Assembly: GCA_003001975.1 (NCBI GenBank)
Contig: PVUG01000008.1
Location: 164,264-228,263 of the forward strand
DNA length: 64,000 nucleotides
Origin: Martelella mediterranea
Lineage (GTDB): Bacteria; Pseudomonadota; Alphaproteobacteria; Rhizobiales; Rhizobiaceae
Reading direction: 5' to 3'
Below are positions 56,340 to 64,000 of this stretch, one piece after another. Position 1 is the first letter of the stretch, and the number at the start of each line of letters is the position of its first letter. The notes beneath the pieces were generated by a model. It was not told where the DNA came from. It was given only the letters and a program-made list of their open reading frames with translations, and ran no database searches. The position numbers were made by a program, and so were the translations under genes.

Positions 56340-56924
56340 ATGACAATGTCGCCCATCGTTCAGGATTTTGTCCTTCATTTCGGAGAGATGGGAAGCCGTT
56401 GGGGCATTAACCGTTCGGTGGGTCAGATCTACGCGCTGCTCTACGCATCACGTGATCCGCTCTGTGCAGATGACATGGTGGAGGACCTGAAGATTTCGCG
56501 GTCCAATGTCGCCGCTGGCCTGAAGGAACTGCAGTCCTGGGGACTGGTGCTGCTGAAGCACAAGCCGGGCGACCGGCGCGATTATTACACGACGCCGGAG
56601 GATGTCTGGTCGATCCTGCGCACACTGGCGGAAGAGCGCAAGAAACGGGAAGTCGACCCGACGCTGGCGCTGCTTGCAGAGGTTTCCACACGCACACCGC
56701 GTGACGAGGATGAACAATATGCCCAGAGGCGGATGGGCGAAATGCACGACCTGATCGAAAGGCTCTCGTCCTGGTACGACGATGTGAAGGGCCTGGAGAC
56801 AGACAGGCTTTTGATGCTGCTCGGCATGGGAGCGCGAGTGACGCGGTTTCTCGAGACAGCAGACAAGGTGACATCGCTCGGCCGCAAGACCGGCCGCGAT
56901 CAGGGAGAAAAGGTTGGTGGGTAA
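56340..56924 (+). CDS. GbsR/MarR-type regulator at the head of the cyd operon
   Basis: The 194-residue protein has a MarR-like winged helix (residues about 20-85, SVGQIYALLYASRDPLCADDMVEDLKI split around DDMVEDLKISRSNVAAGLKE; wing in HKPGDRRDYY). A C-terminal helical region (LIERLSSWYDDVKGLETDRL) follows, typical of GbsR proteins. It ends 3 bp before cydD, so it is co-transcribed with the cytochrome bd genes and probably controls them. The start is uncertain: ATG codons at 56334, 56340 and 56346 follow AACAGGA, and a frame from 56268 is longer but runs through a palindrome. Confidence 0.8.
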   Translation: MTMSPIVQDFVLHFGEMGSRWGINRSVGQIYALLYASRDPLCADDMVEDLKISRSNVAAGLKELQSWGLVLLKHKPGDRRDYYTTPEDVWSILRTLAEERKKREVDPTLALLAEVSTRTPRDEDEQYAQRRMGEMHDLIERLSSWYDDVKGLETDRLLMLLGMGARVTRFLETADKVTSLGRKTGRDQGEKVGG

Positions 56925-56927
56925 GGC

Positions 56928-58718
56928 ATGAGCGAGCTTGTTTTTGAAAAAGCCGCCGGCGGCAGGGCGGACGCGCGGGGCAGAGATGCCCGCGTGGCCG
57001 GCACGGCCACACAGCCCGCCGCCGGAGGTACGAAAAACAGCCGGCCGGTTTCGCGCGCACCGAAGCCGCGCGGGCTGAAGATTGCCGCCTGGCTGCAGAC
57101 CCTTGCCGAACTGATGTGGTTGCCGCAGGCAGCCTGTCTCGCCCATGGCATCGGCCTGATTGCCCGCGGAGAGGGCGTTGCCGCCGTGCTGCCGCTGGCC
57201 GCCGCCGTTCTCGCGCTCGGCGTCGTCAAGGCGGTGTGCGAACGCAGCGGCAACCGGCTGGCCTACCGGACGGCGCGCGCGATCCTCAGCGACAAGCGCG
57301 AAGCCGCCCTTGCCGCCCTCAGCCGCCGCTCGCCGCTTGATACAAGCCGGGTCGCCTCCGGCGAAGCCGCAAGCGTGATTGCCGAGCAGGCCGAACACAT
57401 CGTGCCGTACCTCGCCCGCTTCCAGACGGCGCGTTTCAAGGCTTCCGTCGTGCCGCTGGCAATTCTCGCCGTCATCTTCCCGTTTTCGTGGATCGCAGGC
57501 CTGGTTCTGCTGATCGCCGCGCCGCTGATCCCCATTTTCATGGCGCTGATCGGCTGGAGCGCGCAATCGGCCAGCGAAAAGCACCTTGCCGATATGGGCA
57601 CACTGAACGCATTTCTGCTTGACCGGCTGCGCGGGCTTTCGACCATCCGTTCCTTCGATGCCGTCGATCAGGTTTCCCGGCGTCTCAGCCTGCGTGCTGA
57701 AAACCTGCGCCGGCGCACCATGTCGGTGCTGCGCATCGCCTTCATGACATCGGCTGTGCTGGAGCTTTTCTCCGCACTCGGCGTTGCCATGGCCGCCGCC
57801 TATATCGGCTTTCACCTGCTCGGCCAGATCGGTTTCGGCGCATGGGGCGGCACGCTGACGCTTTCCGAAGGGCTGTTCATCCTTCTGCTGGCACCCGCCT
57901 TCTTCGATCCGCTGCGCATGCTGTCTTCCGTCTGGCACGACCGGGCTGCAGGCGAGGCCGCGATTTCGGCTCTCGACAGGCTGGCCGAAGACGGGCTTTC
58001 GATGGTGGGCGCGGAACAGGATGGCCATCTGGCAGAAGCAACGGCCGCAAGGCCACGCCCGCTCAGCGTCGAGTTCCGCGATCTCGGCTTTGTGCATCAT
58101 GGTTCGCGCGATCCGGTTTTCGCAGACTTCAACCTTTCGGTCGCCCCCGGCGAGCACGTCGCGCTGCTTGGCCCGTCGGGCAGCGGCAAGACGACGCTTC
58201 TGGCGCTTCTGGCCGGCCTTGCCGAACCCCGCCACGGCCGCATCCTGATCGACGATACCACGCTGGACGACGCCAATGCGGCGGAACTACGCACCCGCAT
58301 GGCCTGGATCGGCCAGAACCCACATCTCTTTGCAGGCTCGATTGCCGGCAATATCCGCCTTTACCGCAACGACATTGCGCGCGATGCGGTGGCCGATGCG
58401 CTTGCGCTTGCATCGCTCGATCATGTGGCAGAAGCCCATGGCAATGCCATGATCGGCGAAAACGGCGCCGGGCTTTCCGGCGGCGAGGCGCTGCGGCTGA
58501 CGCTGGCCCGCGCGGCCGCCAACCGCGCCGCCGGCCTGATCATCGCCGACGAGCCGACCGCCCACCTCGATCACCGCACCGCAGGCGACATTACCGAGGC
58601 CCTGCTGACGCTTGCCAGCGGCCGCACGCTGATCGTCGCCACCCATGACCCGCTGCTTGCCGAGCGTATGGACCGCGTCATCCGCCTCAACGAGGATTTC
58701 CGGGAGGTTGCACGATGA
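56928..58718 (+). CDS. cydD: Thiol reductant ABC exporter subunit CydD
   Basis: The 596-residue half-transporter has an N-terminal type I ABC membrane domain (about residues 45-330) and a C-terminal ATPase. Walker A is GPSGSGKTT, the signature is LSGGEALRLTLARAAANR, and Walker B is LIIADEPTAHLD. CydDC exports cysteine and glutathione to the periplasm and is needed to assemble cytochrome bd. The first 45 residues are an unusual basic, low-complexity extension. The start is 3 bp after the regulator stop, and the stop overlaps cydC by 4 nt. Confidence 0.93.
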   Translation: MSELVFEKAAGGRADARGRDARVAGTATQPAAGGTKNSRPVSRAPKPRGLKIAAWLQTLAELMWLPQAACLAHGIGLIARGEGVAAVLPLAAAVLALGVVKAVCERSGNRLAYRTARAILSDKREAALAALSRRSPLDTSRVASGEAASVIAEQAEHIVPYLARFQTARFKASVVPLAILAVIFPFSWIAGLVLLIAAPLIPIFMALIGWSAQSASEKHLADMGTLNAFLLDRLRGLSTIRSFDAVDQVSRRLSLRAENLRRRTMSVLRIAFMTSAVLELFSALGVAMAAAYIGFHLLGQIGFGAWGGTLTLSEGLFILLLAPAFFDPLRMLSSVWHDRAAGEAAISALDRLAEDGLSMVGAEQDGHLAEATAARPRPLSVEFRDLGFVHHGSRDPVFADFNLSVAPGEHVALLGPSGSGKTTLLALLAGLAEPRHGRILIDDTTLDDANAAELRTRMAWIGQNPHLFAGSIAGNIRLYRNDIARDAVADALALASLDHVAEAHGNAMIGENGAGLSGGEALRLTLARAAANRAAGLIIADEPTAHLDHRTAGDITEALLTLASGRTLIVATHDPLLAERMDRVIRLNEDFREVAR

Positions 58719-60415
58719 AAGCCGGCAAATTCTCAAGCCTCGGTCCGATCATCCGGCTGTTCTGGCGTCAGCGGCGCGGCGGACTTATGGCAGGCGCTGC
58801 CCTTTCGGCCGCCACCGTTCTGGCCGGCATTGCCCTTCTCGGCGTCTCCGGCTGGTTCGTCACGGCGGCTGCCATTGCCGGGCTGACAACGGCCACCGCG
58901 CTGGCCTTCGATGTGTTTGCACCATCCGCCGCCATCCGCTTCCTGGCGTTATCACGCACGGCCGCGCGCTATTTCGAGCGGCTGCAGACCCATGACGCCA
59001 CGCTGCGCGTTCTGGCGGATCTGCGCGTCAGCCTGTTCAGGGGCTTTGCCGCACCGGGAGCGGCGCGCGCACTGGGGCTTCGCCCCGCCCGGCTGCTGTT
59101 CCGGCTGACGGCGGATGTCGACGCCCTCGATTCGCTTTACCTGCGCGTACTGGTGCCCGGTTTCGTTGCCATTATCGCCGGTCTTGTTACCATTGCCGCG
59201 CTCGGCGCGCTGTCGTGGACGCTCGCCTTTGCCGTCGGTGCGGCCATCGTTATTCCCGGCCTCGCCATTCCCGCGCTTTCGGCACGCTTTGCCGAAAAGC
59301 CCGCGCGCCGCCGCGCCCATGCGCAGGAAGCGCTGCGGGCGCGTGCCGTCGATCTGGTTGCCGGGCAGAGCGAACTGGCCTTTGCCGGCGGCCTTCAAAG
59401 CCAGCGCGCCCGTGTTACAGCGGCAGACACCCGCGAACATGCCTCTGATCTGGCGCTCAACCGGATCGAGACCAATGCCGGTTTCGGCTTCGATATCGTC
59501 ACGGCCCTCATTTTGTCGGGCGTGCTTCTGGCCGGCGCGGCATTTGCCTCGGCAGGCACGGTGACGGCGCCGCTTGCCGCCCTTGCCCTGCTGATCGCCT
59601 TTGCCGCATTGGAGCCCTTTGCCGGCCTGCGCCGCGGCGCAATGGAGCTTGGCCGCACGCTGCTGGCGGCCAGACGGCTTTCACCGCGCCTTGATGCTGC
59701 GGCCGCAACCCGTTTTCAGCCCGCAACGCCGAAGACCGGCAACGCGCTTGAACTGAACAATGTCACCATGCGCTACGAGGGCCGCGCCCGGGCTGCGGTC
59801 GACTGTCTTTCGCTTGCCGTCAAAACCGGTGAGAAGGTGGCGCTGATCGGGGCCAGCGGTGCGGGAAAATCCTCGATCATGTCGCTGTTTGCAGGCGAGA
59901 CCGACCCGCAGTCCGGCACCGTTGCCGCCTGTGAGGCGACGCTTCTGACCCAGCGCACCGAGCTTTTCAAGGATTCGCTGCGTGCCAACCTGAAGATTGC
60001 CGCGCCGAAAGCCGATGACGACGCGATGATGGCAGCCCTCGATGCCGCCGGTCTCGGCGAGACCGTCCGGGCATTGCCGCAAGGCCTCGATACCGATCTC
60101 GGCGAACAGGGCATCGGCCTTTCCGGCGGCCAGTCGCGCCGGCTGGCGCTTGCCCGGCTGCTTCTGCGCGACACGCCGGTTTTCCTGCTCGACGAGCCGA
60201 CCGAGGGCCTCGACGGCAAGACCGCGCGCGATGTCATGTCACGGATCAATGCGCGCACCGGCGAGGACCGTACGCTTCTCGTCGCGACCCATATCCGCAG
60301 GGAGGCGGAAATCGCCGACCGGCTGCTTGTTATCCATTCGGGGCGGATCATTGCCGCCCCCAAACGAGGCGAACCCGGCTTTGATGCCGCGCTTGCCACC
60401 TTGAGGCCGGATTAA
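58715..60415 (+). CDS. cydC: Thiol reductant ABC exporter subunit CydC
   Basis: The 566-residue partner of CydD has membrane domain motifs (GVSGWFVTAAAIAGL near residue 45), Walker A GASGAGKSS near residue 384, signature LSGGQSRRLALARLLLRD, Walker B VFLLDEPTEGLD and switch histidine VATHI. The start overlaps the cydD stop (ATGA). It forms the heterodimer with CydD in the inner membrane. Confidence 0.93.
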   Translation: MKAGKFSSLGPIIRLFWRQRRGGLMAGAALSAATVLAGIALLGVSGWFVTAAAIAGLTTATALAFDVFAPSAAIRFLALSRTAARYFERLQTHDATLRVLADLRVSLFRGFAAPGAARALGLRPARLLFRLTADVDALDSLYLRVLVPGFVAIIAGLVTIAALGALSWTLAFAVGAAIVIPGLAIPALSARFAEKPARRRAHAQEALRARAVDLVAGQSELAFAGGLQSQRARVTAADTREHASDLALNRIETNAGFGFDIVTALILSGVLLAGAAFASAGTVTAPLAALALLIAFAALEPFAGLRRGAMELGRTLLAARRLSPRLDAAAATRFQPATPKTGNALELNNVTMRYEGRARAAVDCLSLAVKTGEKVALIGASGAGKSSIMSLFAGETDPQSGTVAACEATLLTQRTELFKDSLRANLKIAAPKADDDAMMAALDAAGLGETVRALPQGLDTDLGEQGIGLSGGQSRRLALARLLLRDTPVFLLDEPTEGLDGKTARDVMSRINARTGEDRTLLVATHIRREAEIADRLLVIHSGRIIAAPKRGEPGFDAALATLRPD

Positions 60416-60507
60416 AACCCCGGCCTCCAATAAAGAAATGCGGTCTTGCCGTTGGTCCGGCAAAACCGATGAAACTTGAGACCCGGTTTGAACGCGGGAG
60501 AGACGCA

Positions 60508-62103
60508 ATGGAACTGGACATCGTGGCGCTATCGCGCCTTCAATTTGCTATGACGGCACTATACCACTTTTTGTTTGTGCCGTTGACGCTGGGCCTTTCC
60601 ATGATCGTGGCGATCATGGAAACGACCTACGTCATGACGGGCCGCCGCATATGGCGGCAAATGACAAAATTCTGGGGGACGCTGTTCGGCATCAACTTCG
60701 TACTCGGCGTTTCCACCGGTATCGTTATGGAATTCCAGTTCGGCATGAACTGGAGCTATTACAGCCACTATGTCGGCGACATCTTCGGTGCACCGCTGGC
60801 GATTGAAGGGCTGATGGCCTTCTTCCTGGAAGCCACCTTTGTCGGCCTGTTCTTCTTCGGCTGGGACCGCATGTCGCGGGTTGCCCATCTGATCACCACC
60901 TGGTGCGTGGCCATCGGCTCGAACCTCTCGGCTCTGTGGATCCTGATCGCCAATGGCTGGATGCAGAACCCGGTCGGCTCGACCTTCAACCCGGTTACGA
61001 TGCGCATGGAAGTCTCGAACTTCTTCCAGGTGCTGACCAATCCGGTTGCCCAGGCCAAGTTCGTGCATACGGTATCTGCAGGCTATGTCACCGCTTCGGT
61101 GTTCGTGCTCGGCGTCGGCGCCTGGTATGTGCTGAAGGGACGGCATGTCGAACTCGCCAAGCGTTCGATGACGATTGCCTGTTCGTTCGGCCTGGCAGCG
61201 GCTCTTTCGGTGGTCGTGCTGGGTGACGAAAGCGGATATTTGACCACCGAACACCAGAAGATGAAGCTGGCTTCGCTCGAGGCCATGTGGGACACCGAGC
61301 CCGCACCTGCATCTTTCACCCTGTTCGGCATTCCCGACACCCAGGACCGCGAGACGCATTACGCCGTCAGAATACCGTGGGTCATGGGCCTGATCGGCAC
61401 GCGTTCGCTGGATACCCCGATCGAGGGCATCAATGAACTGGTCGAAAGCGGCAAGACCCGGATCGAAAACGGTATCCTCGCCTATAACGCGCTGACCAAC
61501 ATGCGTCAGGCCATGGGAACCGGCACGCCGGATACGGCGGATCAGGCCACACTTGAACAGTATGGCAACGACCTCGGCTATGCCTATCTGCTGAAGCGCT
61601 ATGTCGACGACCCGAGCCAGGCCACACCGGCACAGATCGAAGAGGCGGCCAACAGCCTCGTGCCGCCGGTCGGCACACTGTTCTGGTCGTTCCGCATCAT
61701 GGTCGCATGCGGCTTCCTGTTCATCGCGGTAATGGCTGTGTTCTTCTATCTGTCGGCACGCCGCCGCCTCGACAGCCATCGCTGGCTGCTGCACCTCGCA
61801 GTCTGGATCATTCCGCTGCCGTGGATTGCCGCAGAAGCGGGATGGATCGTTGCCGAGCTCGGCCGTCAGCCGTGGATCATCGAGGGCATTCTGCCGACGG
61901 CGCTTGCCGTCTCCAGCCTCGGTGCGGGCACGCTGCTCCTCACGATTGCCGGCTTTGTTGGCATCTACACGGTGCTGTTCATCGTCGAAATGGGCCTGAT
62001 GCTCGCCGCGATCCGCAAGGGACCGCAGCCTGACAACGGACCGGAAATGCCCGTTCTCGGCTTCCGCCGGGTCAAGGGCGTCGAAGTGGCACCAGCGGAG
62101 TAA
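60508..62103 (+). CDS. cydA: Cytochrome bd ubiquinol oxidase subunit I
   Basis: The 531-residue subunit holds the three hemes and the quinol site. The predicted heme ligands are His20 (ALYHFLF), His187 (VHTVSAGY) and Met398 (FRIMVACGF). The extended Q-loop between about residues 255 and 390 marks the long-Q-loop class, as in E. coli CydA (522 residues). The start at 60508 follows GGGAGAG and matches the family N-terminus; an ATG at 60469 adds 13 residues. It reduces oxygen to water with high affinity and without pumping protons. Confidence 0.95.
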   Translation: MELDIVALSRLQFAMTALYHFLFVPLTLGLSMIVAIMETTYVMTGRRIWRQMTKFWGTLFGINFVLGVSTGIVMEFQFGMNWSYYSHYVGDIFGAPLAIEGLMAFFLEATFVGLFFFGWDRMSRVAHLITTWCVAIGSNLSALWILIANGWMQNPVGSTFNPVTMRMEVSNFFQVLTNPVAQAKFVHTVSAGYVTASVFVLGVGAWYVLKGRHVELAKRSMTIACSFGLAAALSVVVLGDESGYLTTEHQKMKLASLEAMWDTEPAPASFTLFGIPDTQDRETHYAVRIPWVMGLIGTRSLDTPIEGINELVESGKTRIENGILAYNALTNMRQAMGTGTPDTADQATLEQYGNDLGYAYLLKRYVDDPSQATPAQIEEAANSLVPPVGTLFWSFRIMVACGFLFIAVMAVFFYLSARRRLDSHRWLLHLAVWIIPLPWIAAEAGWIVAELGRQPWIIEGILPTALAVSSLGAGTLLLTIAGFVGIYTVLFIVEMGLMLAAIRKGPQPDNGPEMPVLGFRRVKGVEVAPAE

Positions 62104-62109
62104 AACATC

Positions 62110-63264
62110 ATGGTACTACACGATCTCATATCCTACGAAGTCCTCCGCGTTATCTGGTGGCTGTTGCTTGGCGTTCTGCTGATCGGCTTTGCCATCATGG
62201 ACGGCTTCGACCTCGGCACGGCAACGTTGCTGCCTTTCGTCGCCAAGGGCGATACCGAACGACGCGTTGTCGTCAACACGATCGGCCCGGTCTGGGAAGG
62301 CAACCAGGTCTGGCTCATCCTCGGCGGCGGCGCGATCTTCGCGGCGTGGCCGGCAATCTACGCCGTATCCTTCTCGGGCTTCTATCTGGCGATGTTCGCG
62401 ATCCTTTTCGCGCTCATCCTGCGTCCGGTCGGCTTCAAGTACCGCTCCAAGCGTGAAAGCGCCACCTGGCGCAACACCTGGGACTGGCTGCTGTTCATCG
62501 GCGGTTTCGTGCCGACGCTGATCTTCGGCGTGGCGCTGGGCAATGTGCTGCAGGGCGTTCCCTTCCGGTTCGATGACGACCTTCGTATCTTCTACGACGG
62601 TTCGTTCTTCGGCCTTTTGAACCCCTTCGCACTGCTGGCCGGTCTGGTCTGCGTCGCCATGCTGGTCATGCATGGTGCTGCCTACCTGTCGACCAAGACG
62701 GAAGGTCCGGTCAACGACCGCTCGCGTGCTTTCGGTTCGATTGCGGCTCTCCTCCTGATCGTGCTGTTCGCGCTGGCCGGCGTCTGGCTTTACTACGGTA
62801 TTGACGGTTATGCCTTTACCGGCACTGTCAACGCTGGTGGCCCGTCCAACCCGCTGATGAGCGACGTGGCGCGTGAACAGGGTGCATGGTTTGCCAATTA
62901 CGGGCGCTATCCCTGGATGATGCTCGCACCGGCGCTGGGCTTCCTCGGCGCACTCGGCGCGTTCATCGGGCTGAAGGGCAGCAGGCCGACACTGGCCATG
63001 CTGTCGTCCAGCATCTCGGTCTTCGGTGTGGTTGCAACGCCCGGCGTGGCGATGTTCCCCTTCATCCTGCCGTCTTCGCAGCAACCCGCTGCAAGCCTGA
63101 CAGCCTGGGATTCATCGTCCAGCCAGCTGACGCTGTTCATCATGCTGGTCTGCGCGCTGATCTTCGTGCCGATCATCCTGCTCTACACCTCCTATGTCTA
63201 TCACATCATGTGGGGCAAGGTGACGAACGAGGATGTGACCAACCCGGACAGCCACGCATACTGA
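62110..63264 (+). CDS. cydB: Cytochrome bd ubiquinol oxidase subunit II
   Basis: The 384-residue subunit has about nine spans and the family signatures WWLLLGVLLIGFAIMDGFD near the N-terminus, GPVWEGNQVWLI near residue 60 and a C-terminal SSQLTLFIML segment. It stabilises subunit I and lies 6 bp after cydA. The operon continues across a UUCG hairpin to cydX. Confidence 0.95.
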   Translation: MVLHDLISYEVLRVIWWLLLGVLLIGFAIMDGFDLGTATLLPFVAKGDTERRVVVNTIGPVWEGNQVWLILGGGAIFAAWPAIYAVSFSGFYLAMFAILFALILRPVGFKYRSKRESATWRNTWDWLLFIGGFVPTLIFGVALGNVLQGVPFRFDDDLRIFYDGSFFGLLNPFALLAGLVCVAMLVMHGAAYLSTKTEGPVNDRSRAFGSIAALLLIVLFALAGVWLYYGIDGYAFTGTVNAGGPSNPLMSDVAREQGAWFANYGRYPWMMLAPALGFLGALGAFIGLKGSRPTLAMLSSSISVFGVVATPGVAMFPFILPSSQQPAASLTAWDSSSSQLTLFIMLVCALIFVPIILLYTSYVYHIMWGKVTNEDVTNPDSHAY

Positions 63265-63272
63265 GTGACAGG

Positions 63273-63292
63273 GCCGGGCCTTCGGGTCCGGC
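63273..63292 (+). other. UUCG-tetraloop hairpin between cydB and cydX
   Basis: GCCGGGCC and GGTCCGGC (one G-U pair) close a TTCG loop, a very stable RNA hairpin, 8 bp after the cydB stop. No U-run follows, so it is more likely an mRNA-end protector than a terminator. It could set the ratio of cydX to the large subunits. Confidence 0.6.
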
Positions 63293-63320
63293 TCACCGAA
63301 ACCCGTAAAAGGAGATATCA

Positions 63321-63443
63321 ATGTGGTATTTCGCCTGGATCCTCGGTCTGCCGCTGGCAGCACTCTTCGCGGTGCTGAACGCCATGTGGTACGAGCTGAT
63401 GGATGACCGCGCCAAGGAGCGCCAGAGCCAGAAACAGGGCTGA
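63321..63443 (+). CDS. cydX: Cytochrome bd small subunit CydX
   Basis: This 40-residue protein begins MWYFAWILGLPLAALFAVLN, with one membrane helix followed by a charged tail (DDRAKERQSQKQG). This is the pattern of CydX, the third subunit that stabilises the heme b595/d site. A strong ribosome site (AAGGAG) lies 8 nt before the ATG. It follows cydB by 56 bp and is the last gene of the operon, just before a terminator. The tyrosine-tryptophan start and the MWYELM region agree with the family. It is easily missed because of its length. Confidence 0.92.
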   Translation: MWYFAWILGLPLAALFAVLNAMWYELMDDRAKERQSQKQG

Positions 63444-63460
63444 CGCGCACCTGCTGGAAT

Positions 63461-63499
63461 AAAAAGCCCGGGTCTGCCAATTGCAGGCCCGGGCTTTTT
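63461..63499 (+). terminator. Rho-independent terminator of the cyd operon
   Basis: A 13-bp GC-rich stem (AGCCCGGGTCTGC with GCAGGCCCGGGCT, one wobble) with a 5-nt loop is followed by TTTTT. The A-run before it makes the structure symmetrical, so it could also stop transcription from the right. It lies 17 bp after the cydX stop. Confidence 0.9.
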
Positions 63500-63529
63500 C
63501 ATGCTCCCTACTCCGACGGAAGCGCTTTA

Positions 63530-63796
63530 TACCAAGAGTCAATGATTAGGACCCATATGACCGGAGCGCTTTTGAAAGCCGGCTAGGCGAAAACCGCAGT
63601 CGTAGCCATCGCTACGGCGAGGATTTTCAACGACGCGGGCTTTCAAAAGCGCCCGGCCCTGAAAGGGTGCGGCTGGAATGGCCACCGAGGGCGTCAAAAT
63701 CCTCGCGCGATGCTTGAGCATCGCTCTGCGGTATTTTCCTACTCGGACGACCATTCCAGCGCGCATCATATGAGTCCTAATCATTGACTCTTGGTA
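63530..63796. mobile_element. MITE-like element with 31-bp terminal inverted repeats
   Basis: The 31-bp ends at 63530-63560 and 63766-63796 are inverted copies with one mismatch (TACCAAGAGTCAATGATTAG outermost). Outer TA dinucleotides fit a TA target duplication, typical of IS630/mariner-type transposition. The 205-bp interior has no real gene and is full of further inverted pairs: GCGCTTTTGAAAGCC (63566-63580) with its complement at 63638-63652, CGAGGATTTT (63618-63627) with 63696-63705, GCTGGAATGG (63672-63681) with 63751-63760, and a hairpin at 63709-63722. The element must have been moved by a transposase encoded elsewhere. Its right end touches the stop codon of the next gene. Confidence 0.85.
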
Positions 63797-64000
63797 TTAC
63801 AGCCGCTCACCCGCCAAGTCGTTTTCGGTCGTATCGACATAAGAGCCGACATCGCGATCGGCGGGATAAAAATCGAGATAACGCCGCCAGACCTCAAGTG
63901 CGGCTTCGGGCCGGCCGGTGCGGTCGAGGATGGTCGCCATCAGCCCGAGCCCGCCGAAATCGCGCGGCTCCAGCGCAAGCGCCGTGCCGATATCATCCAT
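63797..64000 (-). CDS. Tetratricopeptide-repeat protein, C-terminal part
   Basis: Only the last 67 residues are in the window; the gene continues past base 64000. The visible sequence (DIGTALALEPRDFGGLGLMA, RTGRPEAALEVWRRYLDFYP) is a run of TPR-type helices, used for protein-protein contacts. The stop codon (TAA, 63797-63799) directly follows the right end of the MITE-like element, so the insertion may have altered the original 3' end or terminator. Confidence 0.75.
   Translation of the reverse strand: MDDIGTALALEPRDFGGLGLMATILDRTGRPEAALEVWRRYLDFYPADRDVGSYVDTTENDLAGERL

Noticed and set aside
56448..58235. 595-codon minus-strand open frame over the regulator and cydD
   Set aside because: It is antisense to cydD, whose ABC motifs are unambiguous.

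Overview
The window looks like a chromosomal segment from an alphaproteobacterium of the order Hyphomicrobiales (Rhizobiaceae or relatives such as Martelella or Hoeflea). This rests on high GC, many sugar ABC transporters with UgpC-type ATPases, a Sit-type manganese transporter, a GbsR-cydDCABX oxidase operon and a BigR/SqrR-type ArsR repressor. The genus is an inference. I see no phage, plasmid, CRISPR or rRNA genes.

Region by region. (1) 248-9785: a sugar-acid operon on the minus strand. It encodes a binding protein, two permeases, a DapA-family lyase, an enolase-superfamily dehydratase, an ABC ATPase, 2-dehydro-3-deoxygalactonokinase (dgoK) and a TIM-barrel isomerase gene broken by an in-frame amber codon. 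A divergent GntR regulator faces it, and the promoter carries three direct repeats exactly 20 bp apart. (2) 9885-19937: a compact catabolic cluster built around an IclR regulator. It holds two divergent flavoproteins resembling 3-ketosteroid dehydrogenases, a shikimate-dehydrogenase-like enzyme, a TIM-barrel enzyme, a NIPSNAP protein and a complete tripartite tricarboxylate transporter (tctCBA). It is bounded by an 87-bp inverted-repeat element on one side and tRNA-Gly(CCC) on the other. (3) 20685-30072: a DUF475/TerC membrane protein, a CrbS-like transporter/sensor-kinase fusion, an aminotransferase, and a TetR-controlled EmrAB-type efflux pair. (4) 30098-48580: a carbohydrate locus. galE, lacZ, galT and galK lie downstream of a sugar ABC transporter operon that includes a GH88 unsaturated glucuronyl hydrolase and a YesL-like protein. 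A heparinase II/III-like protein, a discoidin-like protein, a second GntR regulator and a DUF2264 protein flank it. (5) 48811-52390: a manganese transporter sitABCD with paired operator-like boxes. (6) 52369-56065: pyrC, a stand-alone pxpA, a thiol-switch ArsR regulator and an MFS transporter. (7) 56172-63499: a cytochrome bd operon (regulator, cydDC, cydAB and a 40-residue cydX) with an FNR-like box upstream and a strong terminator. (8) 63530-63796: a small non-coding transposable element (MITE-like) with 31-bp terminal inverted repeats. It abuts the stop codon of a TPR gene that runs off the window.

How the parts fit. Region 4 suggests uptake of short uronic-acid- and galactose-containing oligosaccharides. 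These would be cut in the cytoplasm by the heparinase-like, GH88 and LacZ enzymes, with galactose entering the Leloir pathway. Region 1 would process 2-keto-3-deoxy sugar acids. Region 2 is the best candidate for an undescribed pathway: import of an organic acid by the TctABC system followed by stepwise dehydrogenation of a ring compound. The individual protein families are recognised from motifs; the substrates are inferred.
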